A model generated the notes under the pieces. It was not told the DNA's origin, made no database searches, and saw only the letters and a program-made list of their open reading frames with translations. The translations under genes and the position numbers were made by a program. A stretch of DNA of 64,000 nt from Lycorma delicatula (lineage: Eukaryota > Arthropoda > Insecta > Hemiptera > Fulgoridae), in assembly GCF_047948215.1 (NCBI RefSeq), contig NC_134465.1, positions 46,717,946-46,781,945 of the forward strand, read 5' to 3'. The stretch's first letter is position 1. Every line of letters begins with the position of its first letter. Shown one piece after another: positions 10,697 to 21,131 of the stretch.

Positions 10697-11320
10697 TTTT
10701 TAAAATGAAAAGTACATAAAATGTTATTTCTTTAATAACTTCTGCTATTTTTTTAATATTTTATTGTTATTATCGAATTATTATTTCTTATAAAACTTTT
10801 TTTTTCAATCAGAGGTTAATAAATATTAATAGATCAATATATTTAAATAAAAAAAAAAGTTAAAAAAAAAAAATGAGACTGATGAAAACCGATGTGCGTT
10901 CCGCTTTTAAGATCCAAAATATTTCATTAATTAAAATTTTATTTGGTTATAACTCTGGAACCAATGAAAGTAATTATCACTCTTTGAAAAGCTTTCAATG
11001 AGGGCTAATTTCTGCAGTTAAGAAAAAGTCCAACATCCAAATGTTTTGTATTTTGGTTTTTTTTTTTAATATTTTTGGTCCAGTCGATTGCAATCAAAAG
11101 GGAAGGTGCACAACTAGATGTTACAACAGTTAAAAATCCAAAATTTCAACATCCCACGGCTAATCGTTTTTGAGTTATACATGATATATACGTACGTATA
11201 CACGTCACGCCGAAATTAGTCAAAATGGATACAGGGATCGTCAAAATGGATATTTCCGTTGAAATCTGAAAACCGAAATTTTCGCTATCACAATACTTTG
11301 TTTACTTCGTATAGGAAGTA
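10697..11320 (-). repeat. R600, inner part of a split copy
   Basis: Continues the reverse-oriented copy broken by LINE-A. It resumes at TTAAAATGAAAAGTACATAA and runs through CAATGAGGGCTAATTTCTGC and GGTGCACAACTAGATGTTAC to TTTACTTCGTATAGGAAGT. Confidence 0.85.
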
Positions 11321-11346
11321 ATAAATAGCTATGCAACGGTTGTGCT

Positions 11347-11350
<4 letters not shown>

Positions 11351-11378
<28 letters not shown>
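11351..11378. repeat. poly(A) run of 28
   Basis: Uninterrupted run of A. It could be a retrotransposed tail, but no recognisable element precedes it. Confidence 0.9.
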
Positions 11379-11379
<1 letters not shown>

Positions 11380-11579
11380 GCTTAAGAAGAAATAAATATT
11401 ATTATAACTGCATACAGATTTAAAAGCAATCATTTTCAGTAAATATAAACAAATTAATAAAAAAACAATAATTAACTTTACTAAGCATTACAAAAATTTT
11501 AGCTGTTTTTTAAAAATATAATTAAATAAATATCTATAACAAACCAAGTTGAAAAATAGTACAGTCTATTTGTATTTTT

Positions 11580-11985
11580 ATTTGAAAATCCTTCCCTACC
11601 GATTGATGTTTTTTCCATATGTTAGGAATGATGAGGGAAGCTTAACTCCAGATTTTTAACATCCTCCTCCCTAGATTTTTGAAAAACTGGAAATACTCAA
11701 AACGTTTTTGAAATGCGTTTTTCTCTTACGCCCACATACTGCTAGTCAGGGAATACAATGCGCTTGTATATTTTATCGAATTAAAAACAGAACATTCGGG
11801 AAGTTTTAGAGATTACTTCAGGAGTATGCTGATTGGTTGTATAATCTGTAGGCAGATGCTGTTGTTTAGAAAATTTGTTCCTGGAAAGGCGTGATCTAGC
11901 GAGTGAACGCCCCCTAACGGGGAATACACCAAATTCGCTATTGTTCATTACAATTGAAATCACAATCTATTATAGAAACATAATC
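11580..11985. other. unassigned stretch
   Basis: Mixed-composition sequence including CGCCCCCTAACGGGG near 11910. No supported coding region or repeat partner found inside the window. Confidence 0.4.
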
Positions 11986-11989
11986 AAAA

Positions 11990-12760
11990 AATTGTATTAA
12001 AAAGATCCCATTCGTCGTTCGAAGGCGGAGGTAGATTTCACCCGTGCTAAGTAGGGAATACAAAATATTTCCACCTTAAAGTTAAGAAAAACTTCAAATT
12101 TACTCAATACGACATTGGTTGCATGTGAAAAAAGTTTTATATATTTAGCATACAACCCCATCTTCCTTACAATTCCAGCAGAATTTTGGTCATCCCTTGC
12201 CCAACCTTTGGGTTGATCATCAGACAAAAGTTTTAGGTAATATTTAGAAGACTAACTTTAAACCGATTAGATACTGTGCCTATTAAGGGATATATGATTT
12301 TTTTTTTGTCTTTGAAACCCCATTTTTTCCACCCCTTGGGCCAAAGAATTTACTTAAGTAAGTTTTAGGCCCTTATCCAAAGAATAGTAGGAATCTTAAA
12401 CGAGTTCTATATTTTACTTAATAAGAAAGTTATACCAATATTTTGTTTTTTCAAAAAAGTCCCCCCATATCCTTCTCCATGGTCTGATTTTAGCCGTTAA
12501 CAAACTCCACCAAGAACTTGGGACGTGTTATTTTTAAAGAACAATCTGAAAGTGATTGGCGCAAAATTACGGCAGTTACCATCTCCACAAAAAAGTGAAA
12601 TAAATACATAGTTATATATAAATATATACTTATATATATAAAGTATATATAAAATTTTGTGCTGACGGTGGTTTTGGGGTCTGGGGGACGTGAAACGTGA
12701 AGATATGTCGAAATTTTCCGGAAGTGGAATAATTGTACCCATTACAATAGGTAGCTTTCT
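11990..12760. repeat. dispersed repeat RD, copy 1
   Basis: Several blocks reappear as reverse complement at 49497-50400: GGAGGTAGATTTCACC (about 12028), CAGACAAAAGTTTTAGGTAA, TTAGGCCCTTA.CCAAAGAATAGTA and GATTGGCGCAAAATTACGGCAGTTA. Block order is conserved, so this is one ~0.8 kb family in two orientations. No coding potential seen. Confidence 0.7.
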
Positions 12761-13055
12761 TATGAAATTTACCTAAAATAAGAAATATTAAACTTAAAAC
12801 TCAAAATTTAGGTCGGGAAGAAATAAAGACGTAATAAAGAAATAAAGCTTTTAATAAAAAGCTATGGCAGTTCATAAAAAAACTAGCTGTTTTTAAATTC
12901 CAAATCTGTTTAATTTTGACACAAAAAATGTTAAAACGATATTTCTTGCACTTAGTATGAGAAATGCTCTTTTTCTAAGACAGAATGTTAGTATTTTATA
13001 TTTTAATTCAAAAATCTTGGATTCATATTCCGATCAGGATTTTATTATTTTCATA

Positions 13056-14397
13056 CACAGAACGTTTCATAATGTTCTTAGGAGTTATAAAAATTCAGTA
13101 CAAAATAAGTATTTCACTTATCTAAACAAAAGTTGTACGAGGTGATCCAAGAACTTAAACAGTTTTTGGTAAAATCTATAAATGTTCAATATGTGCTCCT
13201 CTGGTGACACGGCACACATCAACACGAAAGTCTAGCTCTTGCCAAACTCGTTTTAACATGTCATTTTCGATAGAGTTGATTGCTTTGATTATGCGATTCT
13301 TTAGTTCAGCGATATCGCGCGGCATTTGCGGAATAAACATCTTATCTTTTACGTAACCCCCAGAGAAAGAAATCACATGGCGTGAGGTCCGGTGATGTTG
13401 GTGGCCACAGCATAATGTGTTGGTCTTCTTCAGACGCACGTCCTATCCAGCGCCGAGGTAATCTTGTGTTAAGGTACTGTCGAACCTCGTTATGAAAACG
13501 GGCAGGACAACCATCTTGCTGGAAAATGAAGTTGTTGAGCAGATGAGGCATAAGCCATAATTGTAACATATCCAGGTATATCATGCCGGTTACTGTCGTT
13601 TCCGTAAAAAAGAACGGCCCATACACTGCCTCACGAGACATCACAAAAAAAAGGTTTACTTTCGGAGAATCCCGAATGTGTTCCACATAAGCGTGTGGGT
13701 TTTCAGTTCCCCAAACTCGCACGTTATGACGGTTTACTTTACCGCTAATATGGAAAGTAGCTTCATCGCCGAAGTTTATCTTGTTTACAAAACCTTCATC
13801 TAACAACATCTTTTCCTGCAACTGAAAACAAAAACCGAGTCTACGTGTTTTATCTCCATCAGAAAGACGCTGGATTAATTGAAGACGGTACGGTTTGCAT
13901 AATAAATGTTTACGGAGAACTCTCCGCACTGTAATTTTCGGAATTCCTAATTCTCTGCCTGCAGCCACAGTCGATTTTGACAGGCTTCGAATGAAACTTG
14001 CATGCACACGTTCGACAATGACTTCTTAGGTTGATGGACGACCAGTGGATTTTCGCTTGCACACGCAACCGGTTTCACTGAACCGTGCACGAATTGAATT
14101 GTCACTTGGTGGCTCCTTATGAAATTTCAACCGAAACGCACGTTGCACAGAAATTACTAACTTTGGCAAGTGAAATTTTAACACACAAAACGACTTCTCG
14201 CTTTCCGTGGGAGCCATTTTCTCTAAGCAATTTTCTGTGTCGACGCCTAGCGAGCAAATGGTTTACTAACTTCCTAGTATATATGGAAAAAACTATTTGA
14301 AATACTCTTTCGTATAGTACTTGTTTTATTCTTATGAGTGAAGTAGTTTTTTGTTAATGAATTTTCGAAACTCCGAAGAACATTATGAAACACTCTG
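13056..14397 (-). mobile_element. mariner-like element, about 1.34 kb, near-complete
   Basis: Imperfect terminal inverted repeats bound it. The left end has CAGAACGTTTCATAATGTTC (from about 13058). The reverse complement of the right end reads CAGAGTGTTTCATAATGTTC (to 14397). Both are preceded by or adjacent to TA. Further inward matches (GGAGTT, AAAATTCA) extend the repeat to about 45 bp. It encloses one transposase gene on the minus strand. Confidence 0.85.
13176..14217 (-). pseudogene. mariner-like transposase, two lesions
   Basis: About 345 codons, the usual length for the family. It begins MAPTESEKSFCVLKFH at 14217. The N-terminal DNA-binding half (QRAFRLKFHKEPP, KRKSTGRPST) is followed by a stop codon at 14025-14027. 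A second open block (14007-13342) contains STVAAGRELGIPKITVRRVL. The catalytic Asp residues are in NFGDEATFHISG, FQQDGCPARF and SPDLTPCDFFLWG. About 46 residues separate the last two, longer than in DD34D elements. One extra G in a run of G near 13357-13361 shifts the frame. The last part, VKDKMFIPQMPRDIAELKN to RGAHIEHL, is in the next frame and ends at 13176. All three acids are present and only a stop and a +1 shift disable it, so it is a recent casualty. It would act in the nucleus on its own ends. Confidence 0.92.
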
Positions 14398-15562
14398 TAT
14401 TATAAATTTCAGTTTTCATATTGCCACACCAAATATTCTGGATAAAGTGAAGAATAAATTTTGTTTTTATCTTTTATTATTTTTTCCTATTTTTAGATTT
14501 AAATTTTTTTTTTCGAAATTTTTTTCTCATTTGAATATGAAAAATATTATCAAATGTTTATTCTCTTTAAATTTTTAATTTCCTAAAAATAATATAATTT
14601 AACTGACCTTAAACAAATATTGAAAGTATATCATATAAAAAATAACCGTTAAACTACTATTATCTTCATATATTATGATATGCGTGCGCGTGCGTGATTT
14701 GTTTATAACATATATGTATCTAAATATATATGTTGGTGGTTCCTGGTACGTTAAAACTGATAGAAAAGTTTGTTTTGACGTACGTATGTTTCATTTACAT
14801 GACAAGTTTAAAAAGTAGAATGTAAACCCCCTAACGTATTTCAAGATATCGTAGGATATATATATATATTATACAGTCATATACGTATTTAGATAAAGAC
14901 CTGAATTATTCCTACTAGTTTTAAGAAGGATTCATGTATTAAGAAAGGGGAACTGTCATCGAGATATTAATGATCATTTTCATTTATTATTTTTTTTTTT
15001 TTTTATATACATACGATGTCAGACTTCACATCAAAAAGAAACTAATTTTAAATAGTTAGATGGCCAGTATATTTACAAAACTATACATCAAAAAGTACTT
15101 GAATTGTATTAAAAGAAAGTTGATATGATAAATATGAGTTAGTTACTATTTTTATCAGATAGCTAAGGTATTTTTATTATTGTTGTCTACAGTTTTTAAT
15201 ATATCTTTTTTTTTTGTATATACTCTTTAAGTATATAACCAAACTAAAGACTTTAAATTAAAAGTGAACCCAGAAATTATGTGGTACAGCGGGCGGCGTA
15301 TTCCTTTGCACATAGAGCAGCATAGACGGCTGGCTTACCGCGCTATTAACTATCCTAAAAATATATTATACTAACTGCATACTGTGTAAGTATACGGAGC
15401 TATACGAGATGTTTTCGTAAAGGAATGACTGTCTAACTGTTCCAACCGTCGTATCAAACTATCTCTCTCGCACACATTGCGCATAGCTATACGCCGGCCG
15501 ATATAATATGGACAATGAATTGTAATTGGTATGATTACACACATAGTCATAATGTAATTACT

Positions 15563-15596
<34 letters not shown>

Positions 15597-16140
15597 ACTT
15601 GATGGACGACTTATATGAATTTTAAATTCCTCAATATCAAAGGTGTGTGTGTGTGTTAAATAAATTAAATAAATTGTTAAAGATATAATTAATAGGATGG
15701 TAAGTATGGCTTAAGCAAATATTCTTTTTTTTTCCTTAACTTTACTTTTAACAATTAAACATAGAAAAAATTTATTTAGCAAATGCTCCAACCTCATAAC
15801 ACATTATTTTTTTCCTTTTTTGGTATGAGACTACGACACTGATAAGCCCCTACAGGGGTAAATAAAATCAATTTAAATATAAAGAATATATGACAGATAA
15901 CTGTAAAGGGCTTAAAAAAAAAACAAAATAAATTTGAAAAAGCATCGGATTACGATAATCCTAACCGAAATAATAGCCATTCAATATTTTTCAAAAACAG
16001 TTTCAGAAAAAATACTGGACTCATACCAAAAAAAAATAGCTTGTTTTCAGGTAGAATCATTTGGTAAATTTTATTTATTTGTTCCTTTTTTTTTATTTTA
16101 ATGTTTTATTGCTGTGAACTATTATTTAATGATTATAATA
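14398..16140. other. AT-rich non-coding stretch
   Basis: No gene seen. Contains a TA microsatellite (15566-15594), a GT run near 15644, and a slightly GC-richer patch at 15280-15500 with no recognised content. Confidence 0.5.
15566..15594. repeat. (TA)n microsatellite
   Basis: Perfect AT dinucleotide run. Confidence 0.95.
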
Positions 16141-16436
16141 CTATATAAATGACAAATGAAGAGGTGTTGCGGCAAATTGATGAAAAAGAAGCATTTGGAA
16201 AGATATAGTTAAAAGAAGAGACAGAGTTATAGGCCACATATTAAGGCATCCTGGAATAGTCGCTTTAATATTGGAGGGACAGGTAGAAGGGAAAAATTGC
16301 TCAAGCAGGCAACTTTTGGAATATGTAAAACAAATTGTTAGGGATGTAGGATTTAGGGAGTATATCGACATGAAACGACTAACACTAATAACGAATCTTG
16401 GAGAGCTGCATCAAACCAGTCAAATGACTATAAAAA
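16141..16436 (+). mobile_element. LINE-A 3' end
   Basis: 5'-truncated copy starting near TGACAAATGAAGAGGT (TNEEVLRQID). It is frameshifted at KKEAFG, continues RPHIKASWNS-type frames, and ends CAAACCAGTCAAATGACTAT plus A-run. More decayed than the copies at 7353 and 36930. Confidence 0.85.
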
Positions 16437-16478
16437 AAATTATATATAGAATATATATATTATATAATAAATAACAAT

Positions 16479-16482
16479 ATTA

Positions 16483-16514
<32 letters not shown>

Positions 16515-16515
16515 G
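16479..16515. repeat. (TA)n microsatellite
   Basis: Alternating TA with a single C interruption, directly downstream of a LINE-A tail. Confidence 0.95.
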
Positions 16516-16539
16516 TGACAGCCTACTAGAGAAATTTAG

Positions 16540-17270
16540 ATTAGAAGCGGAGATGTGGATGATGAAGGGAGCTGAGTTATATGTTTTTCACGGATATTCT
16601 CGAGTATGAGGGCGTAGGATAAACAGATGTGGGTGGTGCGTGCCCATAAGGGAGAATTTCACGGTCTGTTCTGTCAACTGAATCATGATTTGAGAATGTA
16701 TAATTAAATTAACGACAGAAACGCTAGGTGTTTTACGAGTATTATTTTTAAAGTAAGAAGTGGTATGCTACCTCCAAATCGTAATTCCAGTAGGGAATTG
16801 AATGATAGGATATTCTCATTCTGTAATACCGCTAAGGAGGATGATGTTTATTTTGCAGATAAGTGTCCGATTTTATCGGGGATTAGAAAATTATGACTAG
16901 GGAAAGGAACTTTAACAAAGTAAGGTTGTTCAGTGGAAGCGACTGGAGAATTTTAGTGAAATATTTGTACGGGGTATTAGGACTGTAGGAAAAGTTTAAT
17001 AATGAAATTTAACTTTTAACTAAGTTTTGTAAAATTATTATAATTTTTTTCTTTCGTCTTTATTATCACTGCATGTACATTGTATAAATATTGCATAAAA
17101 TGGATGAATATGGACTTTTATTATGTTTTGTTTCTAAAAAGATACGAAGTGTAAGTAATTTTATAAATAATGAGTAATTTTGTAACTTAGTAATAACTAA
17201 TTTCGTTGCCAACCAGGCAGATGACCTTATGCTCATGTCCACGTGTGGAAGAAAATGTTTTCAGTTTGTT
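16540..17270 (+). pseudogene. degenerate LINE C-terminal region
   Basis: Heavily decayed coding sequence. A zinc-finger-like and C-terminal LINE pattern is readable around 16780-16960: SRELNDRIFSFCNTAKEDD, then KCPILSGIRKL, then a GSDWRI-like stretch and YLYGVLGL-like residues. This order (Cys near a C-P-x-L-x-x-IR motif, then a final amphipathic stretch) is usual at the end of LINE ORF2 proteins. It has several stops and shifts. A tail with GGCAGATGACCTTATGCTC ends near 17250. Family not assigned. Confidence 0.5.
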
Positions 17271-17292
17271 TATTGTTATATTAGTAATGAGT

Positions 17293-17296
<4 letters not shown>

Positions 17297-17327
<31 letters not shown>
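17297..17327. repeat. (TA)n microsatellite
   Basis: Perfect AT dinucleotide run. Confidence 0.95.
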
Positions 17328-17330
<3 letters not shown>

Positions 17331-17435
17331 TATGTTGTGTTTCTTTTTTCAAACTGAATGTATTTTTTAGTTAGAAATATACACATTATTATATATATAC
17401 ACATACAAATACAAAATTAACATTGATAAATACAA

Positions 17436-18570
17436 AATCGAAAGTGAAGTTTTGTGGCAAATTTTCCGAACCTTTTTACATAAAATCCGGACTGAGACAA
17501 GGCGACGGACTTTCGCCTTTATTATTTAATTGTGCACTATAATTTCTCATGCGCGAATGGTTTAAAATTAATCCAAAAAATATTCAAATAAGATACAAAA
17601 GAGATAACTTAAATTTAAATCGCCTAGGATTTGCCGACGACTTAGCTTTATTAGCTAATAGTATCGCAGAAGCCAGAATACAAATAACAAGTATAGAAGA
17701 ACTTACGAATAAAATTGGACTTAAAATTTCTTACGAAAAGACTAAAATGATGGCTTTAGATCCTTTAGTTATTAATTTTATAAATATTAATGGAAACAAA
17801 GTAGAACTTGTAGAAAAATTTAAATATCTTGGAGTGATCATTACTTGTAATTGTAACGAAAAAAAATTGGAACGAAAGACTTAATAAATTATTTAAAGTG
17901 GTACAAGTAACAAAATACAACAAAAAATCACTCTCGATTAACACTAAAATTAGACGTTACAAAACTGTGGTTAAACCAGTAATTACTTACGCGAGCGAGA
18001 CTTTATTTAGATTAAATCAGAAAAATAGGACTGAACCTTTGCTTAAAGTTGAACGCAGGATTCTTAGATCCTGCATATACAAAAATAAACGTGAAAATCA
18101 GTACAGATTATTGCCTAATAAATTTCTGTACGAAAACTTGGAATCCTTAATTGATACTATGAAAAAGAAGCGAATTTCATTCTGCGCACACTTGTTAAGA
18201 TTACCGCAGGATAGGATTACTAAGAGAATTATCGATCGATTTTGGTCTTTAAAAAATCCGCCATTATGGATCAAAGAAATTAAAGAAGAGATGCAAGAAT
18301 TAAATTTGTCTTACGAAGATTTACTTAATAAATTCGAAAAATTAAAATTTGTTATTAAAGATCCGAATACCGACTTTAAAGTAAGAACTTTTAATTATAC
18401 AAAAAGGGTTTATTCAGAAGAGGATCGTAAAGCAAGATCATTAAGAATGATTAAATATTGGGAAAAAGTAAAAGCTAAGAATTTAAAGGCCAAAAGATCG
18501 GCAAAAAAGACTTGAATTATTCTAACTAAAGTGGTTCTTTGCGGTCTTAAAAGTAAAATAAATAAATAAA
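17436..18570 (+). pseudogene. LINE-B retrotransposon, 5'-truncated
   Basis: A reverse-transcriptase C-terminal half. It opens with KSGLRQGDGLSPLLFN near 17487-17530. After a stop it reads LNRLGFADDLALLANS (17549-17884), where FADD is the catalytic box, and EKFKYLGVIIT. A one-base shift near 17880 leads into a 205-codon frame (17898-18515): KTVVKPVITYASETLF, RRILRSCIYKNK, KKKRISFCAHLLRLPQDRI, and a basic end, RKARSLRMIKYWEKVKAKN. The 3' UTR is very short (about 50 nt, CTAAAGTGGTTCTTTGCGG). It ends in a repeated AAAT tail (AAATAAATAAAT), unlike the poly-A of LINE-A. Only two main lesions, so moderately young. Related copies lie at 18690-20630 and 46985-47195. Confidence 0.9.
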
Positions 18571-18689
18571 TATACACATATATATATATATATGTTTAGC
18601 CTTTTCCAACGCTACTGCAATTTTCTCGTAGAATCTTAAAACCGCAGTTGAACAAGTATCCTACCTAAAAGAAAGTAGGGTTAAAAATT

Positions 18690-20630
18690 TCCTTTTAAAT
18701 GACAAAATTCATGACAAACATTGAAGATTTCCCCAAGTGTTTAGTCAATAAATTTAAATAGCTGGGAGAAATAATCCAGATCAATGGTTTATTAGATAAA
18801 AGAAGAACAAGAAATATTGAATTGGCTTATAGATTAACAAAAGATATTTACAACAAAAAGAAATTAGCAATACAAACCAAAATCGGGCATTAAAATACGG
18901 TAATCAAACAAGAATCCCTGTAGAGATAAAAATCCATTTTCAGTTTGAAATCAGGTGAAATAAATGCAATAAAAAATATTCTGATGAGAACACCACAGGA
19001 CTTCCTTGGACGGTTATTAAATTACATTTATTTTTTATTACGCTTTTTTTTCTTATTGGATTATTATTTACTGTAAAACTTTTATTACAATCACAGGTTA
19101 ATAATTATTAATAAATAAATATATTTAAATTTAAAAAAAGGAAGTCTGATTTTCACTGATGTGCCTCCCCTTATAAGATCCAAATATTTAATTAATTAAA
19201 CTTTTATAGGGCTATAACGCTGGAAACAATGAAAATAATACCACATAATATATCGTTGAAAAGCTTTCAGTGAGGGCTTATTACTGCAATAAAGAAAAAG
19301 GGCAAACTCCCATTTTTTTGTAATTTCAACTTTTTTTGGACATTTTTCGTCCAGTCGATTGCAATCAAAGGGGGAGGTGCACAACTAGATGCTATAAAAG
19401 TTCTAAATCCAAAATTTAATCATTCTACGGCTAATCGTTTTTGAGTTCGAGATACGTACGTACGTACGTACAGACGTCACGCCGAAACTAATCAAAATGG
19501 ATTCAGGGATGGTGAAAATGGATATTTCCGTTGAAATCTGAAAACCGAAATTTTCCGCTATTACAATACTTTGTACAAGGAAATAAAAAAGACAGGAATA
19601 TTTTGTGAAAAATCCAGACCAATAAAAATAGATAAAAACGAATAAAAATTCAAAAGTAATAAAGATCTTTACAAACATAATAAAATTGAGTAAAAGTCAA
19701 ATTCCATCTGAAAAAGAAGAGAGAAATTATTTTGAGCTTTTATGAAAATAAATGGTAACACATTCGCAAAACAAATTTTTAACCTCATTAACTTAAAAAA
19801 ACAAAAAACTGAAATTGGTTTTTTTTTTAGGGAGCACAACGAAGTGTCGTTATCAGGATCCAGACAGGATGTTTAAATAACAAACGTACAAATAAAAAAA
19901 ATAAAAAATAAATTTAAAAAACTAATCAATAATAATAGAAAAACACAGCGTAGATGGAGAAAGCCTATGACGTATGTTAATAGAAAAATAAAACCGCAAT
20001 GTATATGATATTAAAAAAGTAACTTATGAAATTACCATCGGGCATACGCCAACTGGCATAAATAGCTGATAAAGATTACATGAATAATCGAATGCTTGAA
20101 TTAAGACTATGGTCTACATTCCTAAAACATTCGGTAACATTATACCATTATTCCCTAACATATTCCAGATCTTAGCCCCTAGTTTATACTTGAAATCCAA
20201 TGCCACATAACAGTCAAAGTACATAGTGGTATATTAATTTGTTTGCAGTGGTGCAGTTTGCAAAAGAGTGTGCAGTAATACAGTAATTTGCACTAGTGCA
20301 TCATTAGTGACACTGAAATTAACGATTCAAAAAGACAGAGAAAAAATAAAAAAATCTGAAGCACAACATGGAATACGACATTAAAAGAGTAGGAAACCCG
20401 TGAAGTCTGATACAAGATTTCAAGAATTTCTAAAAAGCTGGTCAGAAGAAAGAAGGAAAAGACAAAAAAAAGCAAAAGAATGAAGAATTATTGGAAGACC
20501 AGGAAATAAAACGACTAAAAGAAAGAGAAATAATGCAGAGAAATTTTACTTCAAAATTAAAACAGAAAAATAGATTAAATATACATATATAGACTGGGCT
20601 AAATAAAACTGGGCTCCAGAAAATAAAGAT
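18690..20630 (+). pseudogene. older LINE-B copy split by R600
   Basis: Decayed relative of the preceding LINE. Readable pieces before the interruption are FPKCLVNKFK, LAYRLTKDIYNKKKLAIQTK, TVIKPESL and FSLKSGEINAIKN, ending at about 18976. After the nested R600 (18977-19582) the same protein resumes: KFKSNKDLYKHNK, then NGNTFAKQIFNLINLKK, and finally a basic end with RFQEFLKSWSEERRKRQKK (about 20410-20470). A CTAAATAAAACTGGGCTCC end lies near 20610. Protein order is collinear on both sides of R600, which shows R600 is an insertion and not a flank. Confidence 0.72.
18977..19582 (-). repeat. R600 inserted in LINE-B
   Basis: Reverse-oriented copy from TTCTGATGAGAACACCACAG to CTTTGTACAAGGA. The flanks show AATAAAAAA on both sides (about 18968-18976 and 19582-19590), a plausible 9 bp target duplication, although in A-rich sequence. 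Internal landmarks as in the other copies. It contains the run ACGTACGTACGTACGTACAG. Confidence 0.85.
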
Positions 20631-20636
20631 TTAAAT

Positions 20637-20704
20637 ATCTGATGTGAACACCACATTTCTTCCTTGTACGCCCATTAAATTAGATATACACTTTTTTTTT
20701 TTTT
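20637..20704 (-). repeat. R600 terminal fragment
   Basis: ATCTGATGTGAACACCACAT..CTTCCTTGTACGCCC and the following ATTAAATTA..TACAC then a T run. Only the outermost 65-70 bp of the family remains. Confidence 0.8.
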
Positions 20705-21131
20705 GAGAAAACAGTGCGAAATATTTCACAGTTTTCTACGAATCGGTAAGAGTAAGTCAAACTGTCATCTTGAAACCCAAATTAAGAAATAAATTTAATG
20801 GTTTTATATGAAATAGAACCATTTCTTTTCCTTGTAGAGGTGGGGAAACCATTTTACAGACGCCATGTGGCAGTGTCGGGGTCGCTAACTGTTTCCGAAA
20901 GATTTTAAATGCGTATGTGTACCTGCGCACTACCGACTAAACCTACACCCCTGGCTACCTGCCCTTCCTGGAATTGCATTACATATGAAATAGAACCTGA
21001 AAAACGTTTAAAATTACCTTCAATAAATTGTATTTTTAGTAGTTTTCAAGAAATTTGGAGTAAAAGACAAAAGATTGAGGTAGAATAACATTTTTTTTGG
21101 TGTAGAATAACTTTGTTAAACGGATGATAAA
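20705..21131. other. unassigned stretch before mariner
   Basis: Contains the direct pair TATGAAATAGAACC (about 20810 and 20987) and a GC-richer patch at 20840-20970. No coding region recognised. Confidence 0.4.
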
